64,000 nt of DNA from Agelaius tricolor (Eukaryota > Chordata > Aves > Passeriformes > Icteridae): the NCBI GenBank assembly GCA_023055355.1, contig JALJCS010000010.1:22397001-22461000 (forward strand), read 5' to 3'. Below, in pieces: positions 24,861-36,305 of this stretch (the stretch's first letter is position 1; each line of letters opens with the position of its first letter). The notes under the pieces are model-generated. The model saw only the letters and a list, made by a program, of their open reading frames with translations, was not told where the DNA came from and did no database searches. Position numbers and translations under genes: made by a program.

Positions 24861-26363
24861 GACAATATATTATGACTATTTTTCAGCCAAAATACTCCTA
24901 GCTGGATTGCAAGCAATTTATTTTCATGGAGAGCTTCATATAATCTTAAAATAATTCAAGTTGAGAATTCCTGTCCACATTTTGGAAAAAAAACAAAACA
25001 GGAGAACCTGATGCATCTGTCTTTTTTCATTATGAGCAGACAAAAGGCCCAAGGGGCACTAACTCCTCATCCGGCGTCCCCCCGGGGCCTTCTGTGGGGT
25101 CTGACAACCTGGGTCTGCCAGAGAGGTTGTCTGTAATGTATTCAGAACTGCAGAGCTGGTCCTGGATGTGTCACTTGGCCAAGCCTGTCACTAAATATAC
25201 AACACTGGGTCTGGACCCTTGCTGATATTTCACAATACACAAGAAGAACCTCAGCGAGTCATGACAACCCTCCTGGACATGCTTGGAGAGCACCAATAGC
25301 GGTAATTTACACAAGCTGTGCCAAACCCAAGCTCTCAGAATGCTGAATTAGCCTGCCTGTATCTTTCCTGGCTATAACAGAAAGCAACCTGCAATAGACA
25401 ACAAGCTATAATATTCTAAACTGCAGAATGAAAGTAACATCTAATCTTTCTTGTTGGTTAGAATCTTCAAAAAGGACTAAAGGGTAAATGGAAATTGCCG
25501 GTTGGGATTCCAGAGATTCTGCTTGCTGTGTCTTTTCCGCTGGATCAGCCTGCCTCATTCAAAGCTTGGGAAGCATTGTCAGTGTCTACAGCCATACAGA
25601 ACAAATATCCTTACAGCAGTATCTGGATCAACCCCTGAATTGCAGGCTGCTCCCAGCAGTGCTGTCTGTACTTTCTGCCTTCATTATTGATGCCACAGTA
25701 CGATAAACAATTCTGCTATTGGCAGTTTATTTATTTAAAATAAAACAAACTTTCTTGAATTAAAACAAGAAGGATCATACAGAAGCCATAAGAAAAAAAA
25801 ATATATTGCAGCACCAAAAACTCAAGAGTTTTTTACAGCTTATCAAATCATAATCCATCTCTTCCTGCACCTTTCTTTTTAAGACTGTCCCAAAATGAAC
25901 ACTGCTATAGTGCAGCTGAGGCTCTGTGCTCCCTTGACTGTTCGGGCCAAATTCTCTCTTTTAAAATTTATTGAAATATGCAGTGTTACACAAACACAGG
26001 ACTTGCCCTCCTGTACCCTCTCTTGCTGAAAAACCAATTTGCTTGTTCTTAAGCCCGTGTTTCTAAATTTCCAGGAGCAGAAACACATTGTGGCTTTAAA
26101 TATAGACTGGCAGTTTGTGGCTTGGGTCTCATGTTACACACAGACAGCTTGAGACTCCAAACGCAGGCTGGGCAGCACCATTACTATCTTAGAAAAGCGT
26201 CAGCACGCTTTCAAAATACTCTGTAACTTCACTCCTGAAGGCAGGGGGAGGGAAAAACATTCAAATGAAACTTTTCTAAGCTGGGGTTTAGGCGGAAACG
26301 TTGCTAACTTTGCTTGGTCCTGTTCAGGAGCCAGAGTTTGCAGAGCCTGTTCCAGTCCTTCCC

Positions 26364-26390
26364 TCACACACGCGCACACACAAACACAAA
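26364..26390. repeat. CA-type microsatellite, imperfect
   Basis: A CACACACGCGCACACACAAA-type imperfect dinucleotide tract, about 27 bases, interrupted by CG and AA steps. Confidence 0.85.
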
Positions 26391-26534
26391 GAATTAAGAA
26401 AGAAAACAGCTTCTTCCCAACTTTTTTTCCTTCAGGATTAGTCTTAGGCATTCCTTATTTTTTTTCCCCCATACGAAATGCATTAGACAATCTGTTCCTT
26501 AAGCGGCAGGCTGATAAATCCACTCTTATAGTAA

Positions 26535-26553
26535 GGGGGGAGGGGGGGTAAGG
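26535..26553 (+). other. G-rich run, potential G-quadruplex
   Basis: Runs of 6, 7 and 3 G separated by A and TAA can be read as four G-triplets with short loops, meeting the simple G-quadruplex pattern on the plus strand. On the minus strand it is a C-rich tract starting about 15 bases inside the putative intron of the donor match near 26,560. Confidence 0.55.
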
Positions 26554-27261
26554 GTACTCACGTGGTTGAGATGTCGCATTGTTTGGGGAACTCATAATTT
26601 ACGCCTTTGAAAAATGCCTTATTTGTGTTGACAGCCTCTCTTCCCTGCTCAGAACTGACGGCGGGATTGAACAGAACAGCTGGAAGAACCCAGGAAAATG
26701 CTCCTCTTGTTCGGGCTCTCCTTGCCTGGCTCCTGACCCCTTTGCAACTGGAAAAGGAAACAGCACATGTGTCATTCTCTTTTGCCTGTGTAGCTCACAT
26801 GAGCGGGGAGGGGCACCCATTTGCAGATAGCAGTAACTGTATTCAGGTTTTGCAAGTTGGATGTATTCCACCCCTCTGCTTTTATTAGCCAGCAACCAGT
26901 GGAAAGAAAATGCTCTTTTCATTCTTAGCCAAATCTAGACACACCTATTAAATCCACTTCCCAAACTCCTATCCACTGCTGTTGATGTTATTTCTTTTAA
27001 GTGCAAAACTTGCTGCTGACTCCTTTTCCCAAAACATGTACCATTAGTGGTTAAGATTGAAAGTAGGACTTTCAGGACTTTCAATTTTTGTTGCTCTTCA
27101 TCCCCCTTAACCCTCACAGTCTCACTGATTCTGTCCTTTTAACAGGTGAAAATTGAGGATGGCTTTTACTGGGTCAAAGTAGCTATGTCAGCATGTACCA
27201 TGAATCTACACTGTGCTCAAAACAAGCAGGAACCTGTGGCTACAGCACAGGCTGAAGCACA

Positions 27262-27362
27262 AGTGACTCCAGTCATGGCTCTGACACAGGCTTCCCATGG
27301 CACCTTTGGCAAAATATTTAATTTCTGCTCCAGTTTGCCATTGGTAGAATAAGGATGAGACA
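27262..27362 (+). mobile_element. MIR/CORE-SINE-like ancient SINE relic
   Basis: The order of blocks matches the MIR family: GGCTCTGACACAGGCTTCC, then an ACCTTTGGCAA block (MIR: accttgGGCAAgtca), then CCAGTTTGCC (MIR: ctcagtttccccat), then GTAGAATAAGGATGAG (MIR: gtAAAATgggGATgA). Spacing also fits. MIR-type elements were active before birds and mammals diverged, so this is an ancient copy, consistent with its divergence. The tRNA-like promoter half upstream is not clearly recognisable. Family assignment is from memory of the consensus. Confidence 0.65.
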
Positions 27363-28333
27363 CCTGGTTTCTCCCTAGTCTTGGTATTTTTATTTTAATG
27401 TACAGGCAGGTGTTACTTGTAAATAAGATGTATTTATTGGGCTGCAGAGGTTAATTTGCATACTCCACTGTGAGGTTTTCAGCCTGGACTAGGGTGCCAG
27501 CTGCCTTGTTTATATAGCTGCCATTTAAAGCTATCTGTTTGGCTGTGTGCATGCTGTGCTGCAGTCAGTGGCATGTAGTCACTGTAAGTGTGCATACACA
27601 GCCTGTCTGTAGCTGACATGGACTAGGACTTCTAGGTTATACCAGAATACAAGCAATTTTTAATGCCTATGCCTTAAACACTAAGGAGAGTGGACAAATT
27701 TTCCATTTTCCTGGTGTCTGTTATGGAGTCAGGATGAATTAACAGCCTGCCTGTGACAGCAGAAACACAGTCACCACCAGGATGGAAGTGGAAAAAACCA
27801 GAGTAATGAAATTCAGGCTGGGACCATCCTGTTTTGCAAAATTGTCACAGGATACTTCTGTGAAATCATCTCAGTGACCTCCTACAAGAAATCAGTGCCA
27901 CGAACTTGGCTCACAGTATTTATTTAACAGCTATAGGATGGAAAGAACAGTGGCTTATTTACATGCCAACAGCAACTAACAGCTTGTTTGTGAACATGGA
28001 TGCAGTAAATGACTTCAGTCAGCATTTCCACACTCTGGGCTTGTGGTAGAGATCTCTGGAACATTTAGTGATAGAGCAAAGCAAGGCACAAAACAAAGAC
28101 AGGGAAATAATAGGAAAAACTCCTGACGTTGCTGCACTGGCTTCAGCTCCACAGCGTGACATTCATTTACACTCGATAGATTCTCTATGAAAATACTGAT
28201 GGGTATGTTTTTGATTACTGCTTCTTCTGTGTAAGAAACACAATGTGCACAGGTAAAATAGGGGCTTTCTGATCTGAGGCATGAGAATTGTAGTCATGTG
28301 AAGTTTTTACATTTTAATCTTTCATCATCATGA
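27363..28333. other. Unique non-coding sequence
   Basis: About 970 bases between the SINE relic and the CR1 3' end. I see no gene, repeat or recognisable element in it. Confidence 0.55.
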
Positions 28334-28435
28334 TCAAGGACAAGTTGGGTCGCCTTGGAGCAACCTTGTCTAGTTAGGAGGGTTGTAACTAGATGATCTA
28401 ATCCAAACCATTGTATGATTCTACGATTCTGTGAT
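28334..28435 (+). mobile_element. CR1 LINE 3' end, 5'-truncated
   Basis: Carries the terminal CR1 blocks in order: a TTGGGTCG..TTGGAGCAACC..TCTAGT segment, GGTTGTAACTAGATGATCTA, CCAAACCATT, and a tail of octamer type (GTATGATTCTACGATTCTGTGAT). Only about 100 bp are present, with an internal deletion relative to the usual 3' UTR. Plus orientation. Confidence 0.92.
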
Positions 28436-31400
28436 CCCTAAGGAATTTCAGATCTTCTATTGAGAAAAGATTCCCTAGCTGCTGCAGATGATGTGAAGGA
28501 TGGTAGTTGTGATGGCTTTATGTTACAGCCATGTTACAGTGGTCTGGACTGTCTTAGGAATTTTATGGAAAACTACTCAAAACAGCATGCACTGTTAGAT
28601 CCTGGTGCTCAACCCCTCTGCATCTGTGCAACACTTCCTGCATCTGTCTGTGTTCTTATTAAAGCTGCTCTCTCCCCACCAAAATCACTGGAAGAGTTAT
28701 ACCCAAGTTATATAGGAGGATTCTGGCAGACCCAAACTCACATGGGAAAGTCCCCTTTAATGTGTTGTTATCTTCACTTTTCTTGGGACTTCTGTCTTTG
28801 CTTATTGAATAGACTGGGGTTCCCAGAAATCCCAGAGCCATTTCCCAAGGCTGTTTGCTCTCAAACAGGCCATTAAAGAGACCTGCCTGACCTTTTCCAC
28901 TCATCATTAATGGGAAATATGTGATGTTGTCAAGGGAAGCACCATGCAGCCCAGCATGCTTCCAGGGGAGCCTTGAGACTGGGCACTGAACAAAAAGCAT
29001 CTCAGTGCTCTCAGCCAACTGATCACGTGGGACAGGAGGCCACAAAGAAACCCAGAGCAAAAGATGGGAGTAGAGTGCTGGTAGGGAAAATGTGTGATTA
29101 ATCATTAATTTTCAATTTGATTGAATTCTCTCCTAACCTTTAAATAGCAGTTGCTTCTGGCAAAAAACCGAAAGCTCCCCTAAAGGGTTAAAAGGAGAAG
29201 ATAACAGAAGGGTATCTGAAAGTAATTTTTATCTAAGGATTGTGGCATTCATACAGGATTCACCAGGTCTGTGGGATAACACAGGTATGTTAGGAAATCT
29301 GTGTCAGCTCTGTGGTTTTCATCAGCCAATTACTTGATCCTGAGGCCACAGTGTTCCCATTAACCTACAGAAGAAGTATTGCTTTCCTGCCCTGGTGAAT
29401 ACTTTTGCATCTTCAGCCTTTGAAAGAGTCTTTTTCTGAATAAGGAAATGAAAATTCCCTTTTTTTCTCAGTAGTGCTTTCAGATTTGACAGCACTTTCA
29501 GGTCCAGGAGTGTTAGCTCAGAAGTGGGACCTCTTTTGCCTCTGATACTGCAATTTATCCTACTCCTCCTAAGTACAGCTATGTAGTGAATGCATGGTCA
29601 GGCCCACATAGTTGTTCTCTTTGATGCTATCTTGCTTCAAGATAAATGATATTTCACAGTCATTCAGGCTTGGCAAGCTGATGCTGCAGGCAGCAGCTGT
29701 TGTTCCAAACAGGAAGGGAGGGTTTAGGCTGCACTCGGAGGAAAATAAATAAATAAAACAAAGGAAGGAGGCTCTCTCCAGGAAGTTATGCTTTGCAACA
29801 ACAGGACATCACACTAGAAATCCCTCTATCTGATGGATTTTCATGGCAAAACATAATGCAAAATCTGTAATCTCATCCTATAAAGGCAATGGCAAGATTG
29901 AAAGAGGCTGAGTGGAAAGCTACCAGTTATGTCCTTCACTGCCCACCCTGCACAGCCTGCAAGCTTCAGAGAAGGTGTTTGGATCCATCACCTGGACATT
30001 TGAGGAGAGGATTTAGCAGCAGTTGTGCCTGGCTGTGAGTTCAAGATGGGCAGCACTGGTGGGCACATTCACATGAACCAGAGGCTTGGTGCACCACTGG
30101 GCTGCATGCCATGGTCACCTGGCCAGCTGGCAGGACAGGTGGGGTTGGCTTCCTCCTCTCCTTTCCTGGCTACACACTTCAGGCTGTCTTGAACATGCCA
30201 AGCTGCTGAGCTAGGTGAGGTTGGGTGGAATCCCAAATTTTGAAGACTTCGTGCAGGTCAAGCACAATCAGGGATTTAACTGCTAGGCTGGGTCCTGAAG
30301 GAGTGGTTCTTCATAGGAAAGCATTTGGCTCTGGGCATCCCATGAAATACTGTTTTCTACTGATTATCTTCCTGTCCATCTCTGTAAGGAATAATAGTTT
30401 ATTTATTTGTTACCTTGTGTGTGGGGTTCTCCCCCACCTTGTTTCCTTTCTGTTTCCCATCTATTTTTGTGCTGAAAGGGCAAGGAATATTTGCCATAGA
30501 CTGTGTGGATCATGTCAGATCTGGTGTAAAGTCATGGAGAATGAAACCTTTGTGATGCAAAAGGGATCAATAGAGACTTATTACCCAGGATGGACTGTGA
30601 TGCTGGTGTAACTCATGTTTTATGTGGTGCCTATGCAGCCTGTGACTTTAAGTGCAACAAGATTGTGAAATCCTTGGAACCCAGAGGAGGAATTTTCTGT
30701 CTGCATTCATAACACTGAACTAGTTCTTGACCCTCATACAAGGCCAGAAGAGAAGAGTTTACCCTGGAGATAAGAGATCAACTCTCCTTCCTACTTTGCA
30801 TCCCAAGCATTTCTCTTTATTTTTACCACTCTCCTGACTTCTGCTTGAACCTTTGGAATATATTCTTATCCCTGGAAGACATATATCCCCTGCTTTACCT
30901 TCTTGCACAATTATTTGCAGATAAAGGTTGTAGTGTGCCTGTTTGTGTTTAAGGTTTCCACTTAATCTGTTAGTTTGTTTGGGCCAAACTCTTCTCCATT
31001 TGTGTCTGTACTCAGGGGAATCTCCAGTGTCACTACAATGCAAATACTTCTCAAAATGTGCCATCTCTCTGTGAAATGGAAATATAAGGAGGCTCTACAT
31101 CTTCCCTGTAGCCTGGTGCTTGGCTTTCCATGAACTGTGGTTCATTTAATGACACCATAGAGGGAAGATGTGGAAGGTCAGGAGTTCAGTAGACAGTGGT
31201 GCAGAGTCTCTGTAACTCTATAGTGTCATCGTAAAGGTCACACAGAATGTCTTTGAGCCACTGTCTCCTCTCTAATCTAATTTCCAACACCACTGGAAAG
31301 CACATCTGCTCGCACTCTAGACCAGTCAACAGGATGTTGACATGCAGTTTGATGGTGCATTTTTGGAACAGTGGTAATGTCATCTGGGTAGGTGTGGAGA

Positions 31401-31693
31401 GGGTGAATCATACTATCAGCTCTTGCTGAGTTAAGAAATCAGAGCAGGCTTTGGCACATGGATTTATCATAACAAAAGAACAGAATGATAAATAAAGTGA
31501 ATCATTCTGCAATTTAAAACAAAAGGGAAGACTTGCTCACACAAAGAAGATTTAAACATTGAAAGTCGTAATTCCTGGAGGATCTGGTGTAGTTGGACCT
31601 TCAGTTTGACTGAAAATCTTTACTCTTCCTAGCATAGATGGGACTGTTACTGTAGCATAATTTAAATAAGTTGGGTTTTTTAGTGGCTGCATA
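28436..31693. other. Unique non-coding sequence
   Basis: No gene is supported. A small AAAT-repeat tract lies near 29,742-29,756. Open frames at 28,460-28,876 (plus) and 28,659-29,105 (minus) overlap and show no domain or splice support. Confidence 0.55.
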
Positions 31694-32134
31694 TTAGAGA
31701 GCATTCAAAGGAGGGCAGCCAAGATGGGGAAGAGTCTTGAGGGGAAGCCAAGTGAGCAGTGGCCGAGATCACTTGGTCTGTTCAGCCTGGAGAAGAGGAG
31801 ACTGCAGAGAGACCTCACTGCAGTCAGCTTCTAGTGAGGGGAAGAGGAGAGGCACTGATCATTCTGTAGTGACCAGTGACAGAACCCAAGGGAATGGCCT
31901 GAAGTTGTGTCAGGGGAGGTTTAGGTTGGATATTAGAAAAAGGTTCTTCACCCAGGGTGTGGCTGGGCACTGGAACAGGCTCCCTAGGAAGTGGCCACAG
32001 CACCAAGCCTGTTCAGGAAGGGTTTGGACAATGCTCTTGGGCACAGGGTGTGACTCTTGGGGATGCTGCTCTGCAGGGTCAGGAGTTGGTCTTGATGATA
32101 CTTCCAACTCAGCATGCTCTGTGATTCTGTGATA
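31694..32134 (+). mobile_element. CR1 LINE fragment, ORF2 C-terminus plus 3' UTR
   Basis: About 440 bp of a plus-oriented CR1. The frame over 31,860-32,000 encodes the typical end of the CR1 ORF2 reverse-transcriptase protein, including [24 protein letters not shown] and HWNRLPRK. Upstream, the nucleotide block for 'FSLEKRR' (CTGTTCAGCCTGGAGAAGAG) is also clear but in a different frame, so frameshifts have accumulated. After the coding end come the GTTGGTCTTGATGATAC and CCAACTCAG motifs and the tail TCTGTGATTCTGTGATAA. It is 5'-truncated and non-functional. The open frame running to 32,132 is CR1-derived and not a host gene. Confidence 0.96.
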
Positions 32135-32390
32135 ACTCCGAAGGCCAGAAAATTGAAAGTCAAGAGTTCTGATGATTGTGGAGCTTGCTGTGTTTTGTTA
32201 TCTAAGTGTTAAATTTTGCTTTCGTGGCTATTTAAGTGCAGGTGAAAATACTCTCAAAGGCTGTTAGTACAGCATCTGGCCTGTCCTCATGTAACATAAT
32301 GATGGCCTTGTCTCAGTCTGAGCTCTCTGGGAGATTGGATCTCCTGTACTTTAGCAAGGGCTTTGGCCCCTTTTCTACCCTTTTCTAGCC

Positions 32391-32422
32391 TGGATGTATC
32401 AGGCACAGAGGTGATACATCCA
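32391..32422. repeat. Inverted repeat (11-bp arms, 10-nt loop)
   Basis: TGGATGTATCA at 32391-32401 is the exact reverse complement of TGATACATCCA at 32412-32422. The loop is GGCACAGAGG. Function unknown. Confidence 0.8.
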
Positions 32423-33097
32423 AAGCAGAGATCTTCCTAATCACAGTGTGAACTGGGTTACATCCAACTAAGGGTGTGGGCTTAAAATCCATTCCTGAGT
32501 CTGCTTCCCCCCTTGCAGCAACACTTAGCCAAACAGACTCAGCCGACTTGGCTGATGGTATTTCCTAAAATATAATAACACTGAGGCATTTTCTCTTTTA
32601 GCCTGCATGTACTATTCTCTCCAGAGAAAAAGGCATCAGTTTAAGATTACTTTCTTCTATAAGTGCAAGAGCAAAAACATTGTGCTTCTCTTCAGAGATA
32701 CTTCAGTGAAGTTTACTTTTTCAACCCTCTGTCTGGGCAAAAAGCTGGCATGTGGTAAAGTCACAGTTACACTGAATGAAACTCGGGCTCCATGAGGATG
32801 TGTGTGATGACCCCAAGACCTGTTGCTTAGCGCTGCTCCTATCACTGCTTTAAAAATAACTCTGCAAAATTATTAGCCCAAGGGAGGCTCGAACTTCATT
32901 TTTCTCATAAATAATGTGACTTGTGTTGGTTTTACTTTAAAAGAACCTTAAACTTCAATAATTTTTTCTTTAGTTCTGCAACTTGTTTGTGTTTACTGAC
33001 CTAGGTTGCTTCCTTTGTTAAGTGATTAAAGAACTAGAAGATGCAGTTAGCAATCCTAATGGAGTTCATTAGAGTCCCACAAATAACTTGGCCCTGT

Positions 33098-33121
33098 GGG
33101 GGGAGGGGGGGAAGAAAGGGT
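33098..33121 (+). other. G-rich run, potential G-quadruplex
   Basis: Runs of 6, 8 and 3 G separated by A and AAGAAA. The two long runs could be split to give four G-triplets on the plus strand. Confidence 0.5.
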
Positions 33122-33280
33122 TTACAAGAGATTAGAATAGACCTTGGTCCTCCCAAGGTCCCTGAGGGTGTTTTCTCCTCTGCTTCCTGACTGTAACACT
33201 TGCAAATCCTTAGGCTCTTGGAGATAATTCCTGAAGTGGCAAGTGGTTATCATATCCTGCATGCAGAGCATCAATACTTT

Positions 33281-33351
33281 TGTGTTGGTAGTGTTGGTTT
33301 GGCTTTTTTTATTAGTTTGTTTTTGGTGGTGTTTTTGTCTGTTTGTTTTGC
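33281..33351. repeat. T/G-rich low-complexity tract
   Basis: A 70-base stretch of GTTTGTTTTTGG-type sequence. On the minus strand it is an A/C-rich tract like those at 24.8 and 50.7 kb, and may be a decayed poly(A)-like tail. Confidence 0.75.
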
Positions 33352-35641
33352 TCCTAAAATGCCATTGGTATAGGATCCACATAGCCCTGGGGTAAACTTA
33401 CAGCTACAGTAGAAATAAGTTTTTGTTTTCTGCTTACCCCTGCTAAATGGGTGGCTGTAGTTCTCTCAAATAATAAAATATTAATCTCACTGAAGTGAGG
33501 TTCCTAAGCTACAGATAATAAGTTTGTTTTATTGGTCTTATACAGGGTGTGGGAGAGAAAGAGCTCCCCAAGTGCAACTAAATGCCCTGGACATGGCTAT
33601 CCTTGAGGTCCACTCTCCAGTGAGTCCAGCTGAAAATAGGATATGATTTTAAAGCTAGCTAATCTTCTGTTCCTTCTATTTGTGCTGAGTGAGTTTTTAT
33701 ACAAAAATGGATATAGCTGTCTGCTGTGATGGAAGTAAAAGTTTAGAATGGTCTGTTCTAATAATAAATTGCATGCTGATAATTTTTCTTACTGCAGTCA
33801 AGGCAATTCAGCTGTATCTGATTGGCACTAGTTCAAGATTTTTGATGTTCAGCAGGAGAATATACAGCTGCAAGAAACAAAACAATGCTAAAAAATCTCA
33901 AAGTGCACATGCTGGGATGGCAGCAAGCCCAACTGCAACAGCTCACGCTCGCAGCGACTCGGGCACTGGGACACACAATGAATGCTTTTGCTGGCAAAAT
34001 TGCACAATGAGTTTTGTTTTCTTTTCATGCAGAGTCCAAATGGGCACAATGGTTTCCCTCTGGGTACAATGTCATGGACTTCCTTGAACCTTATTTAAAT
34101 GGCATGTACAAACGTGGTTGAAGATTTCAGCTGTCAATTCAGCAACACTCACACAGATCTACTTTTTATTGTTCTTGTGTTCCTGTTAGACATGGTAAAT
34201 GTTAAACTGCAAGGGAAAGATGAGATGCTGAAAGACAATGTATAGAAATTACTCCTTTCTTGAAGTGAGCTACAAGCAAACTCAACTGAGATAAATATAT
34301 ATATACTTCACTATGAAATACGCAATGCTTTATTTGGAAATAGTTTTCTTCCTTATTAAATCAAAGAGCTGCCCAGGAAGTTATAATTCAGAACAATAAA
34401 CATAACTACAGGGAAAATATCTGAATAATCTAAACATATCTTTTCTCTACGAGGGAGATAAATATGAATTCTCTCTTGTGAAGTCAGGCTGAAAAAGTGT
34501 TTCAGGGAGAGTTCAGGAATGGAATTGGTTTATATCAGGCAGTCTTGAGAAAAAACTTAGTTCAGACATCTTTAGGATCCCTGGATCCTGTCAGCTTTTT
34601 CAAACATTGAAATAAGAGCTGGAGCAATGCTGTGTAGCACAGTGCTGCACTACTGATTCATCTCTGGGAGCTCAAACTTTATTGGGGAAGCACTGAAGAA
34701 TGCCCTTATGGCCACCAAGATTTAAGAAAACACAAAGATTCCTCTAAGTTTTAAACACATGATTAGGTCTTGTTACAAGCTGAAAGCATGCTGAAAGATT
34801 TTTCTGATTACCAAAGGCTTCCTACAAATATTCATATATGGACTCTTCCTCTACAACATCACCCAAATTAAATTTCCTAATTAGACTCTACAATGAGTCA
34901 GTCAATTGAAGAAACTTTCTAAAGATAAGGAGGTTGTGTCATTTTATGTCAATTTTGTGTTTGAAATATTAGTCACATAATCTATCCTAGTCTTCTGCAT
35001 ACCCTCTGGAGTCAAAGGAGGAGATTGTGCTTTCCAGAAGATTATTCATTCTCTGGCTAAAATTGGGTGCAATGGATTACATCACATTCAAAAGTTTTAT
35101 CTCTAAGAAAAAGCCAACACCCTTCTTTGCTGAGATCCAGACATAAAGGACGTTGTAGCATTTCTACGAATATTTAAATTTGCTGTTTCTATTCTGGTAC
35201 TGTTTTGTGCTCCTCCCAGAGGCCATTCTGCTTGTACTTAGCAAATACAAATGGGCAGAATCCCTGTCTTTACGATGTGAAAGTGCTGGTATGCTTTGGA
35301 GCAGTGGGCAATCAAATCCTCATTTAGTGAGTGTAACTGATTACATGCACTATGTAGCACAAATAAACACTCTGTGTTAATTAACACTCTCTATCAATAT
35401 TCCACCATTTGAATTTTCACCTGCCACAATCTTCTGCTTTTTTTTTAAGTTCAAAAACTGATTCTCAGATGTCCTCTGAAATGTCTTGCTCTAGTGGGTT
35501 AGCCCTGGATAGACTCCAGGTGCCCAGCAAACCTGATCCAGCCCTCCCTCCTCAGCTGGTCAGAGGAAAGAAAATATAATGGAAGGTTTGTGCATCGAGA
35601 TAAGGGCAGGGAAGGATCAGTCATCAGTTACTGTCATGGGC

Positions 35642-35658
35642 AAAAAAAAAAAAAAAAA
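35642..35658. repeat. Poly(A) tract, 17 nt
   Basis: An uninterrupted run of 17 A, followed shortly by a second run of eight A. Confidence 0.95.
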
Positions 35659-35894
35659 CTTTTAGGAAAAAAAATTCTTGCCAATTAAATCAGACTAGGA
35701 TATTAAGAAATAAATCCAAATCTTAAACCACCTTCTACCCCCACCACCCTTCTTCCCAGGGCACAGCTTCACTACTGATTTTTCCTCTCTCTTCCCCACC
35801 AGTGGCACAGGGGGACAGGGAATGGTGTCAGTCCATCAGATGCTATCACTGCTGCTCCTTCCTCCTGAGGGGGAGGGCTCCTCACTCCTGCTCC

Positions 35895-36305
35895 AGTGTG
35901 GGGTCGGAGGAGAAGCTGCAGGAGCTGGGCTTGTTTAGTCTGGAGAAGAGGAGAGGGGACCTCATCAATGCATATAAATATCTCAAAACTGGGTGCAAGA
36001 GAATGGTGCCAGACTTTTCAGTGGTGACCAGTGACAGCATGAGGAGCAATGGCCATGAACTTAAACATAAGCAAGCAAGTTCCAGCTCTACATGAATAAG
36101 AACTTCCTTACACTGGAGGTGGAAAAGCTCTGGAACAGGCTGCCCAGGGAGGTTGTGAAGCCTCCCTCTCTGGAGACATTCAAAACACACCTGGATAAGG
36201 TCCTGTCTAATCTGCTCTAGGTGACCCTTGCCTTGGCAGGGAGCTTGGACTGGATGATCTCCAGAGGTCTCTTCCAATCCCAAATATTCTGTGATTCTGT
36301 GATTA
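35895..36305 (+). mobile_element. CR1 LINE fragment, ORF2 C-terminus plus 3' UTR
   Basis: A plus-oriented CR1 of about 410 bp. The frame to 36,095 encodes [20 protein letters not shown], typical of the CR1 ORF2 C-terminal region, followed after a frame break by the nucleotide blocks for TGGAACAGGCTGCCCAGGGA (the 'WNRLPRE' motif). The 3' UTR has GGACTGGATGATCTCCAGAG, CTTCCAATCCC and the tail ATTCTGTGATTCTGTGATTA. It is 5'-truncated and has frame damage. It differs from the copy at 31.7 kb in its 3' UTR (CCTTGCCTTGGCAGGGAGCT), so the two probably belong to different CR1 subfamilies. Confidence 0.96.

Larger units (their letters stand above)
18881..27261. other. Long unique region, no gene supported
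   Basis: More than 8 kb without a recognisable gene. It includes an A14 tract (19217-19230), a G13 tract (20458-20470), several small tandem duplications, two perfect hairpins (23284-23308, 24141-24165), an A/C-rich tract (24821-24860) and a GC-richer patch at 23.3-23.7 kb. Segments at about 22,940-23,250 and 25,420-25,720 have complex sequence and could be conserved non-coding DNA, but only an alignment would show it. Confidence 0.55.
32135..35894. other. Unique non-coding sequence
   Basis: No gene is supported. It contains an inverted repeat (32391-32422), a G-rich run (33098-33121), a T/G-rich low-complexity tract (33281-33351) and an A17 tract (35642-35658). The open frame at 33,689-34,087 has no recognisable features. 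Confidence 0.55.

Noticed and set aside
28460..29105. Overlapping 138- and 148-codon frames on opposite strands
   Set aside because: No recognisable protein features or splice sites; frames look like chance.
31737..32132. 131-codon plus-strand frame as a host gene
   Set aside because: The peptide is the C-terminal part of CR1 ORF2, so it belongs to a dead retrotransposon.
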